A DNA stretch of 64,000 bases from NCBI GenBank assembly GCA_009885795.1, contig VFKA01000080.1:1-64000 (forward strand), read 5' to 3'. Within the stretch, counting starts at the first letter, position 1, and every line of letters begins with the position of its first letter. The notes under the pieces were generated by a model. It saw nothing but the letters and a program-made list of their open reading frames with translations. It was not told where the DNA came from and ran no database searches. The stretch is from Rhodospirillales bacterium (GTDB lineage Bacteria; Pseudomonadota; Alphaproteobacteria; Dongiales; Dongiaceae). The translations under genes were made by a program, and so were the position numbers. Positions 51,376 to 60,617 of this stretch are shown here, piece by piece.

Positions 51376-51621
51376 GTGGTCCAGGTTACGCTATCGGGGT
51401 CGCTCAAGGCGGCCGCGGGCGGGCGGACCGAGCTCGAGGTCGAGGCGGCGACGATCCGCGACTTGCTGACCCGGCTGGGCGAGGACCATCCGAAGCTGAA
51501 GCCGGTCCTCGATCGCGGCGTCTCGGTCTCGATCGACGGCCAGATCTACCGCGACGACTGGTTTCGCCCCATTCCGCCTGGAAGCGAGGTCTTCATCCTG
51601 CCGCGCATGGCCGGCGGGTAA
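51376..51621 (+). CDS. MoaD/ThiS-like small sulfur-carrier protein
   Basis: An 81-aa ubiquitin-fold protein ending in the Gly-Gly tail (LPRMAGG) used for thiocarboxylation. The core fits MoaD: LSGSLKAAAGGRTELEV, IRDLLTRLGEDHP, and IPPGSEVFIL. It starts with GTG at 51376, 12 bp after the molybdenum subunit. Placement inside a molybdenum hydroxylase operon suggests a dedicated sulfur donor or chaperone for cofactor maturation (sulfuration of the Mo ligand is needed in this enzyme class). No matching MoeB/MoaE is next to it. 51622-51680 is spacer. Confidence 0.85.
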   Translation: MVQVTLSGSLKAAAGGRTELEVEAATIRDLLTRLGEDHPKLKPVLDRGVSVSIDGQIYRDDWFRPIPPGSEVFILPRMAGG

Positions 51622-51680
51622 CCCGTGCGTGGCGGGCGGGCCTACCCGCGAGGTCGCGCGCGCGGCCTTGGTGAAGGGCG

Positions 51681-54032
51681 ATGACGGTCAAGGAAATCGA
51701 ACTTCGACTTGCCTTCGTGTTCTACGGGGGCGTATCGCTCGCCATCTACATTCATGGCGTCACGCGCGAGCTGTTGAACATCGTCCGCGCCTCGAAGGCC
51801 TTCCACGCCCGAGGCGAGGCCGCGCAAGCGGAACCCCTCTCGGCGACGGAGGATAGCGTCGCGGTCTATCGGCGGCTGCTGGAAGACCTGTCGCCCTCCG
51901 TCAGCGTGCGCGTCGTCATCGACATTATTTCCGGCGCGTCGGCCGGCGGCATGAACGGCATCATGCTGGCGAGCGCGATCGCCCACGACCTGCCGCTCGA
52001 TTCCCATCGCGATCTGTGGCTGCGAAACGCCGACGTGACACACCTGTCGGCGCCGTCCAAATTCATCAGCCGGACCGTCAAGGCCATGGTGGCGCCGGCC
52101 ATCGATCGGCTGCTGTCGCGCTGGCTGGGCGCGCAGGCGAAGGATCCCGAAACGAGGATGAAGCTGCGGCGCTTCATGCAGGCGCGCTGGTTCAGGCCGC
52201 CCTTTTCGGGGTCGATCCTCGCCACCTGGATGCTCGATGGCTACGACGCCATGATGAAGGTCGCGCGGCCGGGCGCGAGCCTGCTGCCTCCGGGTCACCG
52301 GCTCGACCTCTTCGTGACGGTGACGGATTTTCGCGGCCGTCGCCAGCGCGTCGTCTTGCACGATCCGCCCGCGGTGGAAGAGACGGAGCACCGGCGCATC
52401 CTTGCCTTCACCTGCCGGCGGTCGCTGTCGGGCAAGCTGGAGAGCGACCTCGCGGCGGCCGACGTTCCGGGGCTGGTGTTCGCCGCCCGGGCCACGTCGT
52501 CTTTTCCCGGCGCCTTCGTTCCGGCGACGATCGCGGAGATCGACCGCCTCCTCGCCAGGCGCGGCCAGACCTGGGCCGGCCGCGACGACTTCTTGCGCCG
52601 GAAGCTCGATATCGGGAGCGCCCAACAAAGCGCCGACGCGTACTTCATCGACGGCAGCGTCGTCATGAACAAGCCGTTCTCGCCGGTCCTCCAGGCCTTG
52701 GGCGACCGGCCGGCTGCCCGAGAAGTCGCGCGCCGCATCGTCTACGTGGATCCCAATCCCGGCGTCGGCGAGTCCGCGCGGGGCGCCGAAAGGGCGCCGG
52801 GTTTTTTCCGCACCATCCTCGCGTCCATGGCGCAGATACCGCGCAACGAACCCATTGCCGACGACCTGAAGGCCATCGCCGACTGGAACGCACGGGCGCG
52901 GCGTCTCTCCGAGATCGTTGCCGCGGCCGATCCGGAGGTCGAGCGCCTGGTCGCCGGCATCGTCCGCGACGATCCCGCCGACCCGCCGACCATCGCCGAA
53001 GTGGGTGCCTGGCGGTCGGCCGCGAACGAAGCGGCCTTCGTCGGCGCCGGATACACCTATCTCAGCTATCGCAAGTTGAAGCTGCGCGCGCTGGTTGACC
53101 GGCTGTCCGGCCTCGTCGCCGGCCTTGCCGGCCGCGCCGGCCAGCCGATCGAATCGGCGGCGGTCGCAAGCACCTTGATACGCCTCTTCGACGCCGACCC
53201 CGCCGCCGGGACCGCGGGCGCCCCCGGCCTCGTGCATTGGCTGCGGGCCTTCGACGTGGATTTCCGCATCCGGCGGGTTCGCTTCGTCATCCGGCGCCTG
53301 AACGACCTCTACCGCGCGGCCGTCGACGCCGATTCCGAGATCGATCCGAGGTCGATCGACAGCCTGAAGGCCGAGCTCTACCAGGTCGTGGACCGGATGA
53401 CGAAACTATGGGCGCCGGCCACTCATGCGGCGGCGGCGGCCGAGGCCGCGGCGCGGATCGCGGCCGCCATCGCCAAGGACGCCGAGGCCGACCCCGGCGA
53501 TCTCGGGGTGCTTGAAGCGGCGCTCGACCTCGTTCGGGTGGACCGGTCGCTCGACGAGATCGTCTCGGTCATGGGCCTGGGGCTTCTGCCGCCGCGCGCC
53601 CGGCGGGCCTTGTCCACGGCCTATGTGGGGTTCGCGTTCTACGACCTCATCACCTTGCCGATCCTGCAATGGACCGATCTCGCCGAGATCAATGAAGCGC
53701 TGGTCGACCGCATCAGCCCGGAAGACACGCGCGGGCCCCGCCCCGGGCCGGTCGCCTTGCGCGGGACGGCGCTGATGAATTTCGGCGCCTTCTTCAACCG
53801 GGCGTGGCGCGAGCACGACTATCTGTGGGGCCGCCTCAACGCCGCCGAACGGTGCGTGGACATGGTCCTCTCCGCGGTCGGATCGCGAGCGGGCCATCTG
53901 GTCGATCCGGAACAGGTGCGCGCGAGGCTGTTTCGCGCTATCCTGCGCGCCGAGGCCACCCACCTGACCGCCGATCCCGAACTCGTTCCCGGCCTCTTGC
54001 GCGACGTGGACGCGCGCTACGGAGCAGAATGA
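51681..54032 (+). CDS. Patatin-like phospholipase, DUF3376-type
   Basis: A 783-aa protein. The patatin catalytic dyad is visible: FYGGVSLAIYIHGVTREL supplies the oxyanion glycines, S87 lies in GASAGG (GxSxG), and D324 in YFIDGS. The rest is a long alpha-helical C-terminal region characteristic of DUF3376 proteins, including an Ala-rich AAAAEAAARIAAAI helix near residue 585. It is probably a lipid acyl hydrolase. No signal peptide is seen, so it may act on the inner face of the membrane or be exported by another route. It follows MoaD by 59 bp and overlaps the aldolase gene by 4 bp. Confidence 0.85.
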   Translation: MTVKEIELRLAFVFYGGVSLAIYIHGVTRELLNIVRASKAFHARGEAAQAEPLSATEDSVAVYRRLLEDLSPSVSVRVVIDIISGASAGGMNGIMLASAIAHDLPLDSHRDLWLRNADVTHLSAPSKFISRTVKAMVAPAIDRLLSRWLGAQAKDPETRMKLRRFMQARWFRPPFSGSILATWMLDGYDAMMKVARPGASLLPPGHRLDLFVTVTDFRGRRQRVVLHDPPAVEETEHRRILAFTCRRSLSGKLESDLAAADVPGLVFAARATSSFPGAFVPATIAEIDRLLARRGQTWAGRDDFLRRKLDIGSAQQSADAYFIDGSVVMNKPFSPVLQALGDRPAAREVARRIVYVDPNPGVGESARGAERAPGFFRTILASMAQIPRNEPIADDLKAIADWNARARRLSEIVAAADPEVERLVAGIVRDDPADPPTIAEVGAWRSAANEAAFVGAGYTYLSYRKLKLRALVDRLSGLVAGLAGRAGQPIESAAVASTLIRLFDADPAAGTAGAPGLVHWLRAFDVDFRIRRVRFVIRRLNDLYRAAVDADSEIDPRSIDSLKAELYQVVDRMTKLWAPATHAAAAAEAAARIAAAIAKDAEADPGDLGVLEAALDLVRVDRSLDEIVSVMGLGLLPPRARRALSTAYVGFAFYDLITLPILQWTDLAEINEALVDRISPEDTRGPRPGPVALRGTALMNFGAFFNRAWREHDYLWGRLNAAERCVDMVLSAVGSRAGHLVDPEQVRARLFRAILRAEATHLTADPELVPGLLRDVDARYGAE

Positions 54033-55015
54033 CGACTCTCAATCCAGTAATGGACCTAAAATCCCAAAAATTGAACGCTGCGGCGAGCCTGGCGACCGCC
54101 ATCGCCAAGGCCCGCGCCCCCGATGGGGTGTTCGCGGCGATGCTGACACCGATCGCCGCGAATGGCGATCCCGACTTGCCCGCCCTTGTCGATCATGGGC
54201 GCTGGCTGCTCGCCAATGGCTGCGACGGGTTGGCGCCATTGGGCACAACAGGCGAGGCAAATTCACTATCGTTGCGCCAGCGCTTGACGCTGATCGAAGG
54301 CGCGGTGGCCGGCGGATTGCCGGCGGAACGGATGATTCCCGGCACCGGCGCCTGCGCCATCGCCGAGGCGGTCGAGCTTACGAGGGCGGCCGTTCGGGCC
54401 GGCTGCGGCGGCGTGCTGATGCTGCCGCCCTTCTACTACAAGAATCCGACGGAAGATGGCCTCTTCGCTTTTTTCGCGCGCGTCATCGAGCAGGTCGCGG
54501 ATTCGAGCCTGCGCCTCTATCTCTATCATTTCCCGAGGATGTCGAGCGTGCCGCTGCCGCCGAGTTTGATCGAGCGCCTGGTCGCTTCATTTCCGGGAAT
54601 CGTCGCCGGGCTGAAGGACAGCTCGGGCGAATGGTCGTACAGCGAGGACCTTCTGAAGCGGCTGCCGGGATTTCGCGTGTACTCGGGAAGCGAGGTGTTG
54701 CTGCTGACGAATCTGCGGGCCGGCGGGGCCGGCTGCATCTCGGCGACCACTAACTTCACAGCGCCGCTCGCGGGCGCGGTCCGGGCTCGGCACGGCCTCG
54801 GCGAAGCTGACGCGGTCCAGCACGAGCTCAGCGAACTGCGCCGCGCGCTCGAGGAGTTCCCGGTGATCGCGGCATTGAAGATGCTGAAGGCGCGGGCCAC
54901 GGGCCACGAAGGCTGGCGGCGCGTGCTGCCGCCTCTCGTCGAGCTTCCCCGCGACCTGGACACGCAAGTGCTTGAGAGGTTGCGGCGCTTGCCCCAGGCG
55001 GTGGCGCTTCTCTAG
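54029..55015 (+). CDS. Dihydrodipicolinate synthase/N-acetylneuraminate lyase family aldolase
   Basis: A 328-aa class I aldolase-type TIM barrel. The Schiff-base lysine is in GIVAGLKDSSGEW and the general-acid tyrosine in YLYHFPRMS. LAPLGTTGEANSLS is the pyruvate-carboxylate binding loop (GTTGE). Lysine-pathway DapA is usually ~295 aa and sits elsewhere, so this is more probably a 2-keto-acid aldolase or dehydratase of catabolism. It overlaps the patatin gene in an ATGA junction; a later start at 54050 (MDLKSQ) is possible. It is the last gene of the plus-strand operon. Confidence 0.8.
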   Translation: MTTLNPVMDLKSQKLNAAASLATAIAKARAPDGVFAAMLTPIAANGDPDLPALVDHGRWLLANGCDGLAPLGTTGEANSLSLRQRLTLIEGAVAGGLPAERMIPGTGACAIAEAVELTRAAVRAGCGGVLMLPPFYYKNPTEDGLFAFFARVIEQVADSSLRLYLYHFPRMSSVPLPPSLIERLVASFPGIVAGLKDSSGEWSYSEDLLKRLPGFRVYSGSEVLLLTNLRAGGAGCISATTNFTAPLAGAVRARHGLGEADAVQHELSELRRALEEFPVIAALKMLKARATGHEGWRRVLPPLVELPRDLDTQVLERLRRLPQAVALL

Positions 55016-55114
55016 CAGAGCGCCAGTGTCCTGCCGTGAAAAATCGTAGGCAGGACGCCCCATCGGCGCTTGGCCAACAGAATTTTCTCCCATCCGATTC
55101 CTTCTCCGATTGTC

Positions 55115-55187
55115 ATACCGGCGACAGCCGGTATCCACCTCGACGGTCCGCAATGATGGCGCCATGGGTCCCGGCGTTCGCCGGGAC
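55115..55187. repeat. Two adjacent palindromic repeats of the dispersed intergenic type
   Basis: ATACCGGC-GACA-GCCGGTAT (55115-55134) is a perfect 8-bp stem with a 4-nt loop, and GTCCCGGCG-TT-CGCCGGGAC (55168-55187) a perfect 9-bp stem with a 2-nt loop. Both, with flanks TGTCATACC and CCGGGACGAC, look like the dispersed palindromic repeats common between convergent genes of alphaproteobacteria. They lie between the convergent aldolase and GMC oxidoreductase genes and may serve as a bidirectional terminator. Confidence 0.7.
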
Positions 55188-55212
55188 GACATTGGTGCAA
55201 AGTGATTTCCGC

Positions 55213-56841
55213 CTAACCGTTGGGCCGTGCCGCATCCTCTAGAATCATGTCGGCGCCTTTTTCGCCCACCATCATGGCCGGTGCGTTGGTGTTGCCCGAG
55301 GTCAAGGTCGGGAAGATCGATGCATCGATGACCCTGAGGCCCCCGAGCCCATGGACCTCGAGGCGGCTATCGACGACGCTGTCGGCCGGGTCGGGTCCCA
55401 TTCGGCAAGTCCCGACGGGGTGGAACACCGAATAGGCGCGCTGGCGAATGTCGTCGACCAGCGCCTCGTCCGATGCAATGCCCGGCCCCGGCTTTAACTC
55501 CTCGGCAATGACAGATGAGAGCGACGGCGTCGCCGCCAATCGCCGGAGGAAGCGGCCGCCGCGCAGCAATTCCTCGACATCGTCATCGTTCGACAAGCAG
55601 TTCGGTTGAATGACCGGCGGGGCGCGCCAGTCGCCGGATCGAATCTCGATCGTCCCTCGGCTCTTCGGCCGGCACGGTGAAACACTCGTGATGAACCCGG
55701 GGAAAGGATCCGGATTCATGATCCGGCGCTTGCCCGGCAGCATGCGCTCATAGGTGAGCGGCGAGAAGTAGAGCTGGATATCGGGCCGACCCAGGCCGGG
55801 CCGCGAGCGAAAGAACCCGCCGGCATGGTTGACGCTTTGCGACAGCGGGCCGTCGCGAAAGAGCACATAGCGCAAGCCCGCGCGGAGCTTTCCCCACCAG
55901 GGGTAGAGGTCGTTGTTGAGGCTCCGCCGGGTGGACCGGTAGACATGGTCATAGCAGAGATGGTCCTGAAGATGCCGGCCCACCGCGGGCGAATCATGTC
56001 GGACCTCGATCCCATGGCGGCGCAGCAGGCCGGCCGGCCCCACGCCCGATAGCTGCAGCAGTTGCGGCGAGTTGATCGACCCGCCGCAGAGGATGACCTC
56101 GCGTCCGGCACGTGCCTCGATCTCCCGCGCGCCGTGGTGGTAAGCGACGCCGACGGCGCGCCGGCCTTCGAAGAGGACGCGAGTCGCCTGTGCCTTGGTA
56201 AGGACATGCAGGTTCGACCGGCGCCTCGCCGGCCATAGATAGGCCCGCGCCGAGGACACGCGAAATCCGCCCTTGGTCGTGACTTGATAGAGGCCGACGC
56301 CCTCGATGGTTTCGCCATTGAGATCGGAGTTGACGACAAGGCCGGCTTCCGCGCCGGCATCGAGAAACACACGCGCCAGCGGATGGGCGGCGGGCCCTAG
56401 TTCGGCGACATGGACGGGGCCGCCGCTGCCGTGATGCGGGCTTGGCCCCAATTCGTGGTCTTCCATTCCGCGATAGTAAGGAAGGATATCGGTCCAGCCC
56501 CAGCCCGGATTCCCCATCGCCGCCCAGTCGTCAAAGTCGCCGGAGTGCCCCCGCGAATAGACCATCGCGTTGATGGAGCTCGACCCGCCGAGGATCTTGC
56601 CCCGCGGCCAGTAATTGGTTCGCCCGCCCAAGCCCGGTACCGGTTCGGTCAGGTATTTCCAGTTGACCCTGGAATCGAAGAAAGTCCGGCCGTAACCGAT
56701 CGGAACCTGAACCCAGAACCTGAGATCGGACGGGCCGGCTTCGAGCAGAAGAACACGGGTGCGCCCGTCGGCGGTCAAGCGGTTGGCGACGGCGCAGCCC
56801 GCCGAGCCGGCGCCGATCACGATGAAATCGTACTCTTTCAT
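55213..56841 (-). CDS. GMC-family FAD oxidoreductase (choline/alcohol dehydrogenase-like)
   Basis: A 542-aa glucose-methanol-choline oxidoreductase. The FAD motif is DFIVIGAGSAGCAVANRLTA at the N-terminus, with GGSSSINAMVYSRGHSGDFD (GMC signature 1) and VILCGGSINSPQLLQLSGVG (signature 2). The catalytic histidine is in VFHPVGTCRMG. The start at 56841 fits the family N-terminus; a longer frame from 56988 would run beyond it. It oxidises an alcohol, perhaps a sugar- or amine-alcohol. It is divergent from the enolase-superfamily gene, 149 bp away, so the two may be coregulated. Confidence 0.88.
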   Translation of the reverse strand: MKEYDFIVIGAGSAGCAVANRLTADGRTRVLLLEAGPSDLRFWVQVPIGYGRTFFDSRVNWKYLTEPVPGLGGRTNYWPRGKILGGSSSINAMVYSRGHSGDFDDWAAMGNPGWGWTDILPYYRGMEDHELGPSPHHGSGGPVHVAELGPAAHPLARVFLDAGAEAGLVVNSDLNGETIEGVGLYQVTTKGGFRVSSARAYLWPARRRSNLHVLTKAQATRVLFEGRRAVGVAYHHGAREIEARAGREVILCGGSINSPQLLQLSGVGPAGLLRRHGIEVRHDSPAVGRHLQDHLCYDHVYRSTRRSLNNDLYPWWGKLRAGLRYVLFRDGPLSQSVNHAGGFFRSRPGLGRPDIQLYFSPLTYERMLPGKRRIMNPDPFPGFITSVSPCRPKSRGTIEIRSGDWRAPPVIQPNCLSNDDDVEELLRGGRFLRRLAATPSLSSVIAEELKPGPGIASDEALVDDIRQRAYSVFHPVGTCRMGPDPADSVVDSRLEVHGLGGLRVIDASIFPTLTSGNTNAPAMMVGEKGADMILEDAARPNG

Positions 56842-56990
56842 GACAGACCGTGCCGTGCCGAACATCAGGGGCAGCGCCCGACCCGCCACCCGCCGGTGAC
56901 ACCATAGACGACATTTGGCGCAAGACCAATTTCGATGGAATAGTGTATTCGGTCGCGCTGTTTTGATTCTGTCGAACCCAAGGACCACTC

Positions 56991-58094
56991 ATGATCGTCA
57001 AGAAGCTTGAAACCTTCACCAATGCTTTCGTCGGATTCGTGCGGGTAACGGCGGATACCGGCCACCAGGGATGGGGGCAGGTTTCCACCTACAACGCCGA
57101 CATCACCTGCGACGTTTTTCACCGGCAGGTCGCGCCCCATGCCTTGGGCGGGGACGCGCTCGACATCGCCGGCCTTCTCGAGCGCGTCAACGAACGCGAA
57201 CACAAATTTCCAGGTTCCTATCTTCGCCGGGCCATGACCGGCCTCGACACCGCGCTCTGGGATCTGCGCGGCAAGATCGAGGAGAAGCCGGTCGTTTCGC
57301 TTATCGGCGGCAAACCCGGCAGGCTCAAGGCCTACGCTTCGTCGATGAAACGCGACATCGCGCCCGAAGACGAGGCCAAGCGGTTCGTCGAGTTGAGGGA
57401 CGAGAAAGGCTTCACCGCGTTCAAGTTTCGTGTCGGGGCCGAATGCGGACGCGACGTTGATGAATGGCCCGGTCGCACCGAGGCTATCGTGCCGATCGTG
57501 TGCAAGGCCCTGGGCGAGGGCGTCGCCAAGCTCGTCGATGCCAATTCCGGATTCTCGCCGAAGCGGGCGATCGGCGTCGGGCGCATGCTCGAAGCCGAGG
57601 GCGTCACGCATTTCGAAGAGCCCTGCCCTTACTGGGAAATCGAGCAAACCAAGGAAGTGGCGGATGCGCTTGCCATCGACGTCAGCGGCGGCGAGCAGGA
57701 TTGCGAGCTTCCGATGTGGCGGCACATGATCGGGATGCGTGCCGTCGACATCATTCAGCCGGACATCATGTATGTCGGCGGTCTTACGCGCGCGCTCGAA
57801 GTGGCGCGAATGGGCGCGGCGGCGGGCCTTCCCTGCACGCCTCATGCGGCCAATTTATCGCTGGTGACGCTCTGCACCATGCATTTCCTGGCCGCGATTC
57901 CGAATGCGGGAAAGTACCTCGAATTCTCGATCGAGGGCCGGGACTACTATCCCTGGCAAGAAGGACTATTTCGCGGCGATCCCTACCGCATCGAAGACGG
58001 CATGGTGACGATTTCCGACGAACCCGGCTGGGGCGTTGAGATCGAACCCGCATGGCTGGAACGCGCCACGTACAAGGCCAGCGAACTGGCGTAG
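56991..58094 (+). CDS. Enolase-superfamily enzyme (mandelate racemase/muconate lactonising type)
   Basis: A 367-aa (alpha/beta)8 enzyme. Metal ligands are D183 (VDANSGF), E209 (FEEPCPYWE) and E235 (GGEQD). A possible base pair is K145 and R147 (AFKFRVG), and H285 lies in TPHAAN. These choices are those of a dehydratase or epimerase acting on sugar acids, whose enolate intermediate is held by Mg2+. It is divergent from the GMC oxidoreductase and convergent with the DAO gene. No signal peptide. The exact sugar acid is unknown. Confidence 0.85.
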   Translation: MIVKKLETFTNAFVGFVRVTADTGHQGWGQVSTYNADITCDVFHRQVAPHALGGDALDIAGLLERVNEREHKFPGSYLRRAMTGLDTALWDLRGKIEEKPVVSLIGGKPGRLKAYASSMKRDIAPEDEAKRFVELRDEKGFTAFKFRVGAECGRDVDEWPGRTEAIVPIVCKALGEGVAKLVDANSGFSPKRAIGVGRMLEAEGVTHFEEPCPYWEIEQTKEVADALAIDVSGGEQDCELPMWRHMIGMRAVDIIQPDIMYVGGLTRALEVARMGAAAGLPCTPHAANLSLVTLCTMHFLAAIPNAGKYLEFSIEGRDYYPWQEGLFRGDPYRIEDGMVTISDEPGWGVEIEPAWLERATYKASELA

Positions 58095-58101
58095 CAAGCG
58101 C

Positions 58102-59376
58102 CTAGCGCGCGCGGCGATCCTGCCAGGCGTAATAGCCTAACGCGAGAGGCGTGAACCACGGCCAGCCGCGATAGTAGAACCGCTTCGGCGGCGCGCGTTC
58201 GCCAAAGACACTGAGGGCGCCGGGCCGGCCCAGAATTTCCAAGGCAATCTTGCGGCCGAGCCAAAGCCCAAGCGGCACGCCGGAGCCGAAGCAATAGCCG
58301 GCCGCGTAATGCACACCGTCGAACCGGCCGATATGGGGATAGAGATCGAACGTGCCCGCGCACCGCCCGGTCCACAGGTGGGAAAAGCCGACGCCGCCGA
58401 GGTCCGGGAAAACGCGGCGCAAGCGTTCCCGCAAGTAGTCCGCGATCCGTCCGAGATCGCGGGGCGACCGGCCGGTCGCCCCGCCGAAGATGAGGCGCGT
58501 GCCATCCGGGGTCGGACGCCCATAATCCGGATTGATACTGTAATCGTGAAAGCAGCGCCGGTTCGGCAGCAAGGCCGACATCGTGCCGGGCGCCAACGGT
58601 TCGGTCGCCACCATGAAGGCGTCGATTGGCACCAGGCGCCGGCGCAGCCACGGCGTCGCCGGTCCGGTGTAACCGTTGGTGGCAACGACCACCTCGCGCG
58701 CGCCGATGCGCCCCCTAGCGGTCGCCAGGGAAAAGTCGCCTTTCGATCCCTGGATCGCGTCGACGCGGGTGCCGCCCAGGATCGTGGCGCCGGCCTCGCG
58801 CGCGCGCGCGAGCAGCCCCCGATGGAACCGCCCCGGATGAAACAGATAGTGATCCGGGATGACGCCGCCGCCATGATAATGTTCGCCGCCGAACTCCCGG
58901 CGCCGAGCGGATTTGGGGACCATCTCGAACTCGTCGCCGAGGTGGCGGCGCTTCAATTCGAGCTCGCGCGCCATGGCTTCGTACTGCCGCGGCGAAAGGG
59001 CCCCCATGAAGCGCCCATGCTGTTGCAGGTCGCAATCTATTTTTTCCGCGCGCGCGACATCGGTCACGTTCTGGAAGGCGGCGCGCATCTCTTCATAGAC
59101 AAGGCGCGCGCGCTCCGCCCCTTCCTTGTCGAGGATCGACGAGAAGGCGTGTTTCAGCGAGCGACCGATGACGCCGGTATTGCGGGTCGAGGCGCCAACG
59201 CCTGGGACGCCGGCCTCCAGCACCGTGACACCGCGCCCCGCGCGCACCAATTCGAGCGCGGCGGCAAGCCCGGTGACACCGGAGCCGACGATCGCCACAT
59301 CGGCGCGCGCGGGCATCGCCGGCGGCGCGCCGTCGTCCTGGATCGGCAGATCGTGCCAGTAGGGTTCGTGCTTCAT
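58102..59376 (-). CDS. FAD-dependent DAO-family oxidoreductase (PuuB-like)
   Basis: A 424-aa D-amino-acid-oxidase-superfamily flavoprotein. The dinucleotide motif is VAIVGSGVTGLAAALELV, followed by GASTRNTGVIGRS (a flavin-attachment-type loop). HYAAGYCFGSGVPLGLWLG is the C-terminal FAD contact. This arrangement is that of gamma-glutamylputrescine oxidases and glycine-oxidase-like enzymes. It is transcribed with the GNAT gene and the XRE-cupin gene upstream, as in polyamine clusters regulated by PuuR-type proteins. The substrate, an amine or N-methyl amino acid, is inferred. Confidence 0.82.
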   Translation of the reverse strand: MKHEPYWHDLPIQDDGAPPAMPARADVAIVGSGVTGLAAALELVRAGRGVTVLEAGVPGVGASTRNTGVIGRSLKHAFSSILDKEGAERARLVYEEMRAAFQNVTDVARAEKIDCDLQQHGRFMGALSPRQYEAMARELELKRRHLGDEFEMVPKSARRREFGGEHYHGGGVIPDHYLFHPGRFHRGLLARAREAGATILGGTRVDAIQGSKGDFSLATARGRIGAREVVVATNGYTGPATPWLRRRLVPIDAFMVATEPLAPGTMSALLPNRRCFHDYSINPDYGRPTPDGTRLIFGGATGRSPRDLGRIADYLRERLRRVFPDLGGVGFSHLWTGRCAGTFDLYPHIGRFDGVHYAAGYCFGSGVPLGLWLGRKIALEILGRPGALSVFGERAPPKRFYYRGWPWFTPLALGYYAWQDRRAR

Positions 59377-59391
59377 GGCCGGGGACGGAGG

Positions 59392-59862
59392 TCAGTGCCC
59401 CGACAGATACATATCGTAGCGCACCAGCGCCGAGCGCACCGCGACCTTGTCATAGAGCGCCTGGGCCGGCGCGTTGTCCGCTTGCGTCATCCAATAGACC
59501 CTGAGCCAGCCGGCCTTTCGTCCAAGCTCGGCCAGCGCATCGATGAGCGCCCGGCCGCGGCCCTTGCCGCGCGCGGCCGGGCGCACGTAAAGGTCGAGAA
59601 GGTAACAGCACTCGCGCGGGCTCCAGCTGTAAGGATGGGTGACATAGAGCAGAAAGCCCACGGGCGCCCCGTCAAGTTCGGCAATGAGAAGATTCATCGG
59701 GCTCGCCGGATCGTGGACCTGGGTCCAGACATAGGCAGGCGCATCCGCCGCCGCGGGCTCGGGGCCGATCGTAACGAACTCCCGCCACATCTCGAGCCAG
59801 GCGCCTTCGTCGCCCTTCCGAGCCGGACGAACGACGCGCCCCGGCTGGACCTTGCCGCTCAC
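59392..59862 (-). CDS. GNAT-family N-acetyltransferase
   Basis: A 156-aa acetyltransferase. Acetyl-CoA-binding motif A is LYVRPAARGKGRGRALIDAL (RxxGxG/A pattern) and the C-terminal NAPAQALYDKVA is the family N..A...Y motif. It acetylates an amine or small amino compound. It starts 4 bp inside the upstream regulator gene and ends 15 bp before the DAO oxidase gene. A role in modifying a polyamine-like or amino-acid substrate of that oxidase is plausible but unproven. Confidence 0.85.
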   Translation of the reverse strand: MSGKVQPGRVVRPARKGDEGAWLEMWREFVTIGPEPAAADAPAYVWTQVHDPASPMNLLIAELDGAPVGFLLYVTHPYSWSPRECCYLLDLYVRPAARGKGRGRALIDALAELGRKAGWLRVYWMTQADNAPAQALYDKVAVRSALVRYDMYLSGH

Positions 59863-60617
59863 TCGTTATCGCCGCTGACATAGCGCCGCGGCAGTTGCGA
59901 TCGATACTGCCGGCGAAGCTCGTCGAGTCCGATCACCACCAGCAGGCAACGGACAGTCCGCGTGCTGCGGTTGATGACGCCGTGCTGTTGTTCGGCGAGG
60001 TAACGGATGGTCTCGCCGGTCTTGATCTCGAAAAACTCGTCGCCCACCCGCTGCACGACCTCGCCTTCGAGTACGGTCATGTGCTCCCAGGCGCCATAGC
60101 CATGCGCGCCGGCGATGATGCTGCCGCCCGGCTCCAGCTCCATCTCGTACCATTCCATCGGCAATCCGGAGTGAATGGGGCTGAAGATCCGGGTCGCGCA
60201 TTTGCCGTCGGGGCTGCGGATGGTGGGGACCGCATAGGGCCGCACATGCTCGATCCGCCCCTTGCTCTTGGTGCCGGCCGCCGCCTGTTCGATCAGCTGC
60301 GACATCTCCACGTCGAGCGCCTGGGTGATGCTCCACAATGTCGCGTAGGTGGGATTGACCTTGCCGCGTTCGATCTGCGACAGCATCGATTTCGACACGC
60401 CGCAGCGCCGCGCCAATTCGTCCAGCGTCAAGTCCTGCTGCTTACGGATTTCGTGCATGCGCCCGCCGATGGGGGGCGCCGCCGCCTTGCCCCTGACGCC
60501 AGCGTTCCTAGGCCCGCGCAGGTCCGCCGACGGCGTCTTTTCCGTTAAGTGATGCGGTACTGGACAGTCATCGGCCGATACCGATTTCGCTCGCCGCGAT
60601 TTGGTCTCGTTCGCCAT
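59859..60617 (-). CDS. XRE-family regulator with C-terminal cupin domain
   Basis: A 252-aa regulator. Residues about 55-115 are an XRE helix-turn-helix (LTLDELARRCGVSKSMLSQI then ERGKVNPTYATLWSIT). Residues about 160-235 form a cupin sensor (SIIAGAHGYGAWEHMTVLEG). An N-terminal basic extension of about 45 residues precedes it. The combination is that of PuuR/SinR-like regulators of amine and amino acid catabolism. It probably autoregulates and controls the divergent operon via the 13-bp inverted repeat at 60674-60705. Its stop overlaps the GNAT gene. Confidence 0.88.
   Translation of the reverse strand: MANETKSRRAKSVSADDCPVPHHLTEKTPSADLRGPRNAGVRGKAAAPPIGGRMHEIRKQQDLTLDELARRCGVSKSMLSQIERGKVNPTYATLWSITQALDVEMSQLIEQAAAGTKSKGRIEHVRPYAVPTIRSPDGKCATRIFSPIHSGLPMEWYEMELEPGGSIIAGAHGYGAWEHMTVLEGEVVQRVGDEFFEIKTGETIRYLAEQQHGVINRSTRTVRCLLVVIGLDELRRQYRSQLPRRYVSGDNE

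Noticed and set aside
49767-51674. 635-aa open frame on the plus strand in another phase
   Set aside because: Arg-rich shadow of the molybdopterin subunit gene.
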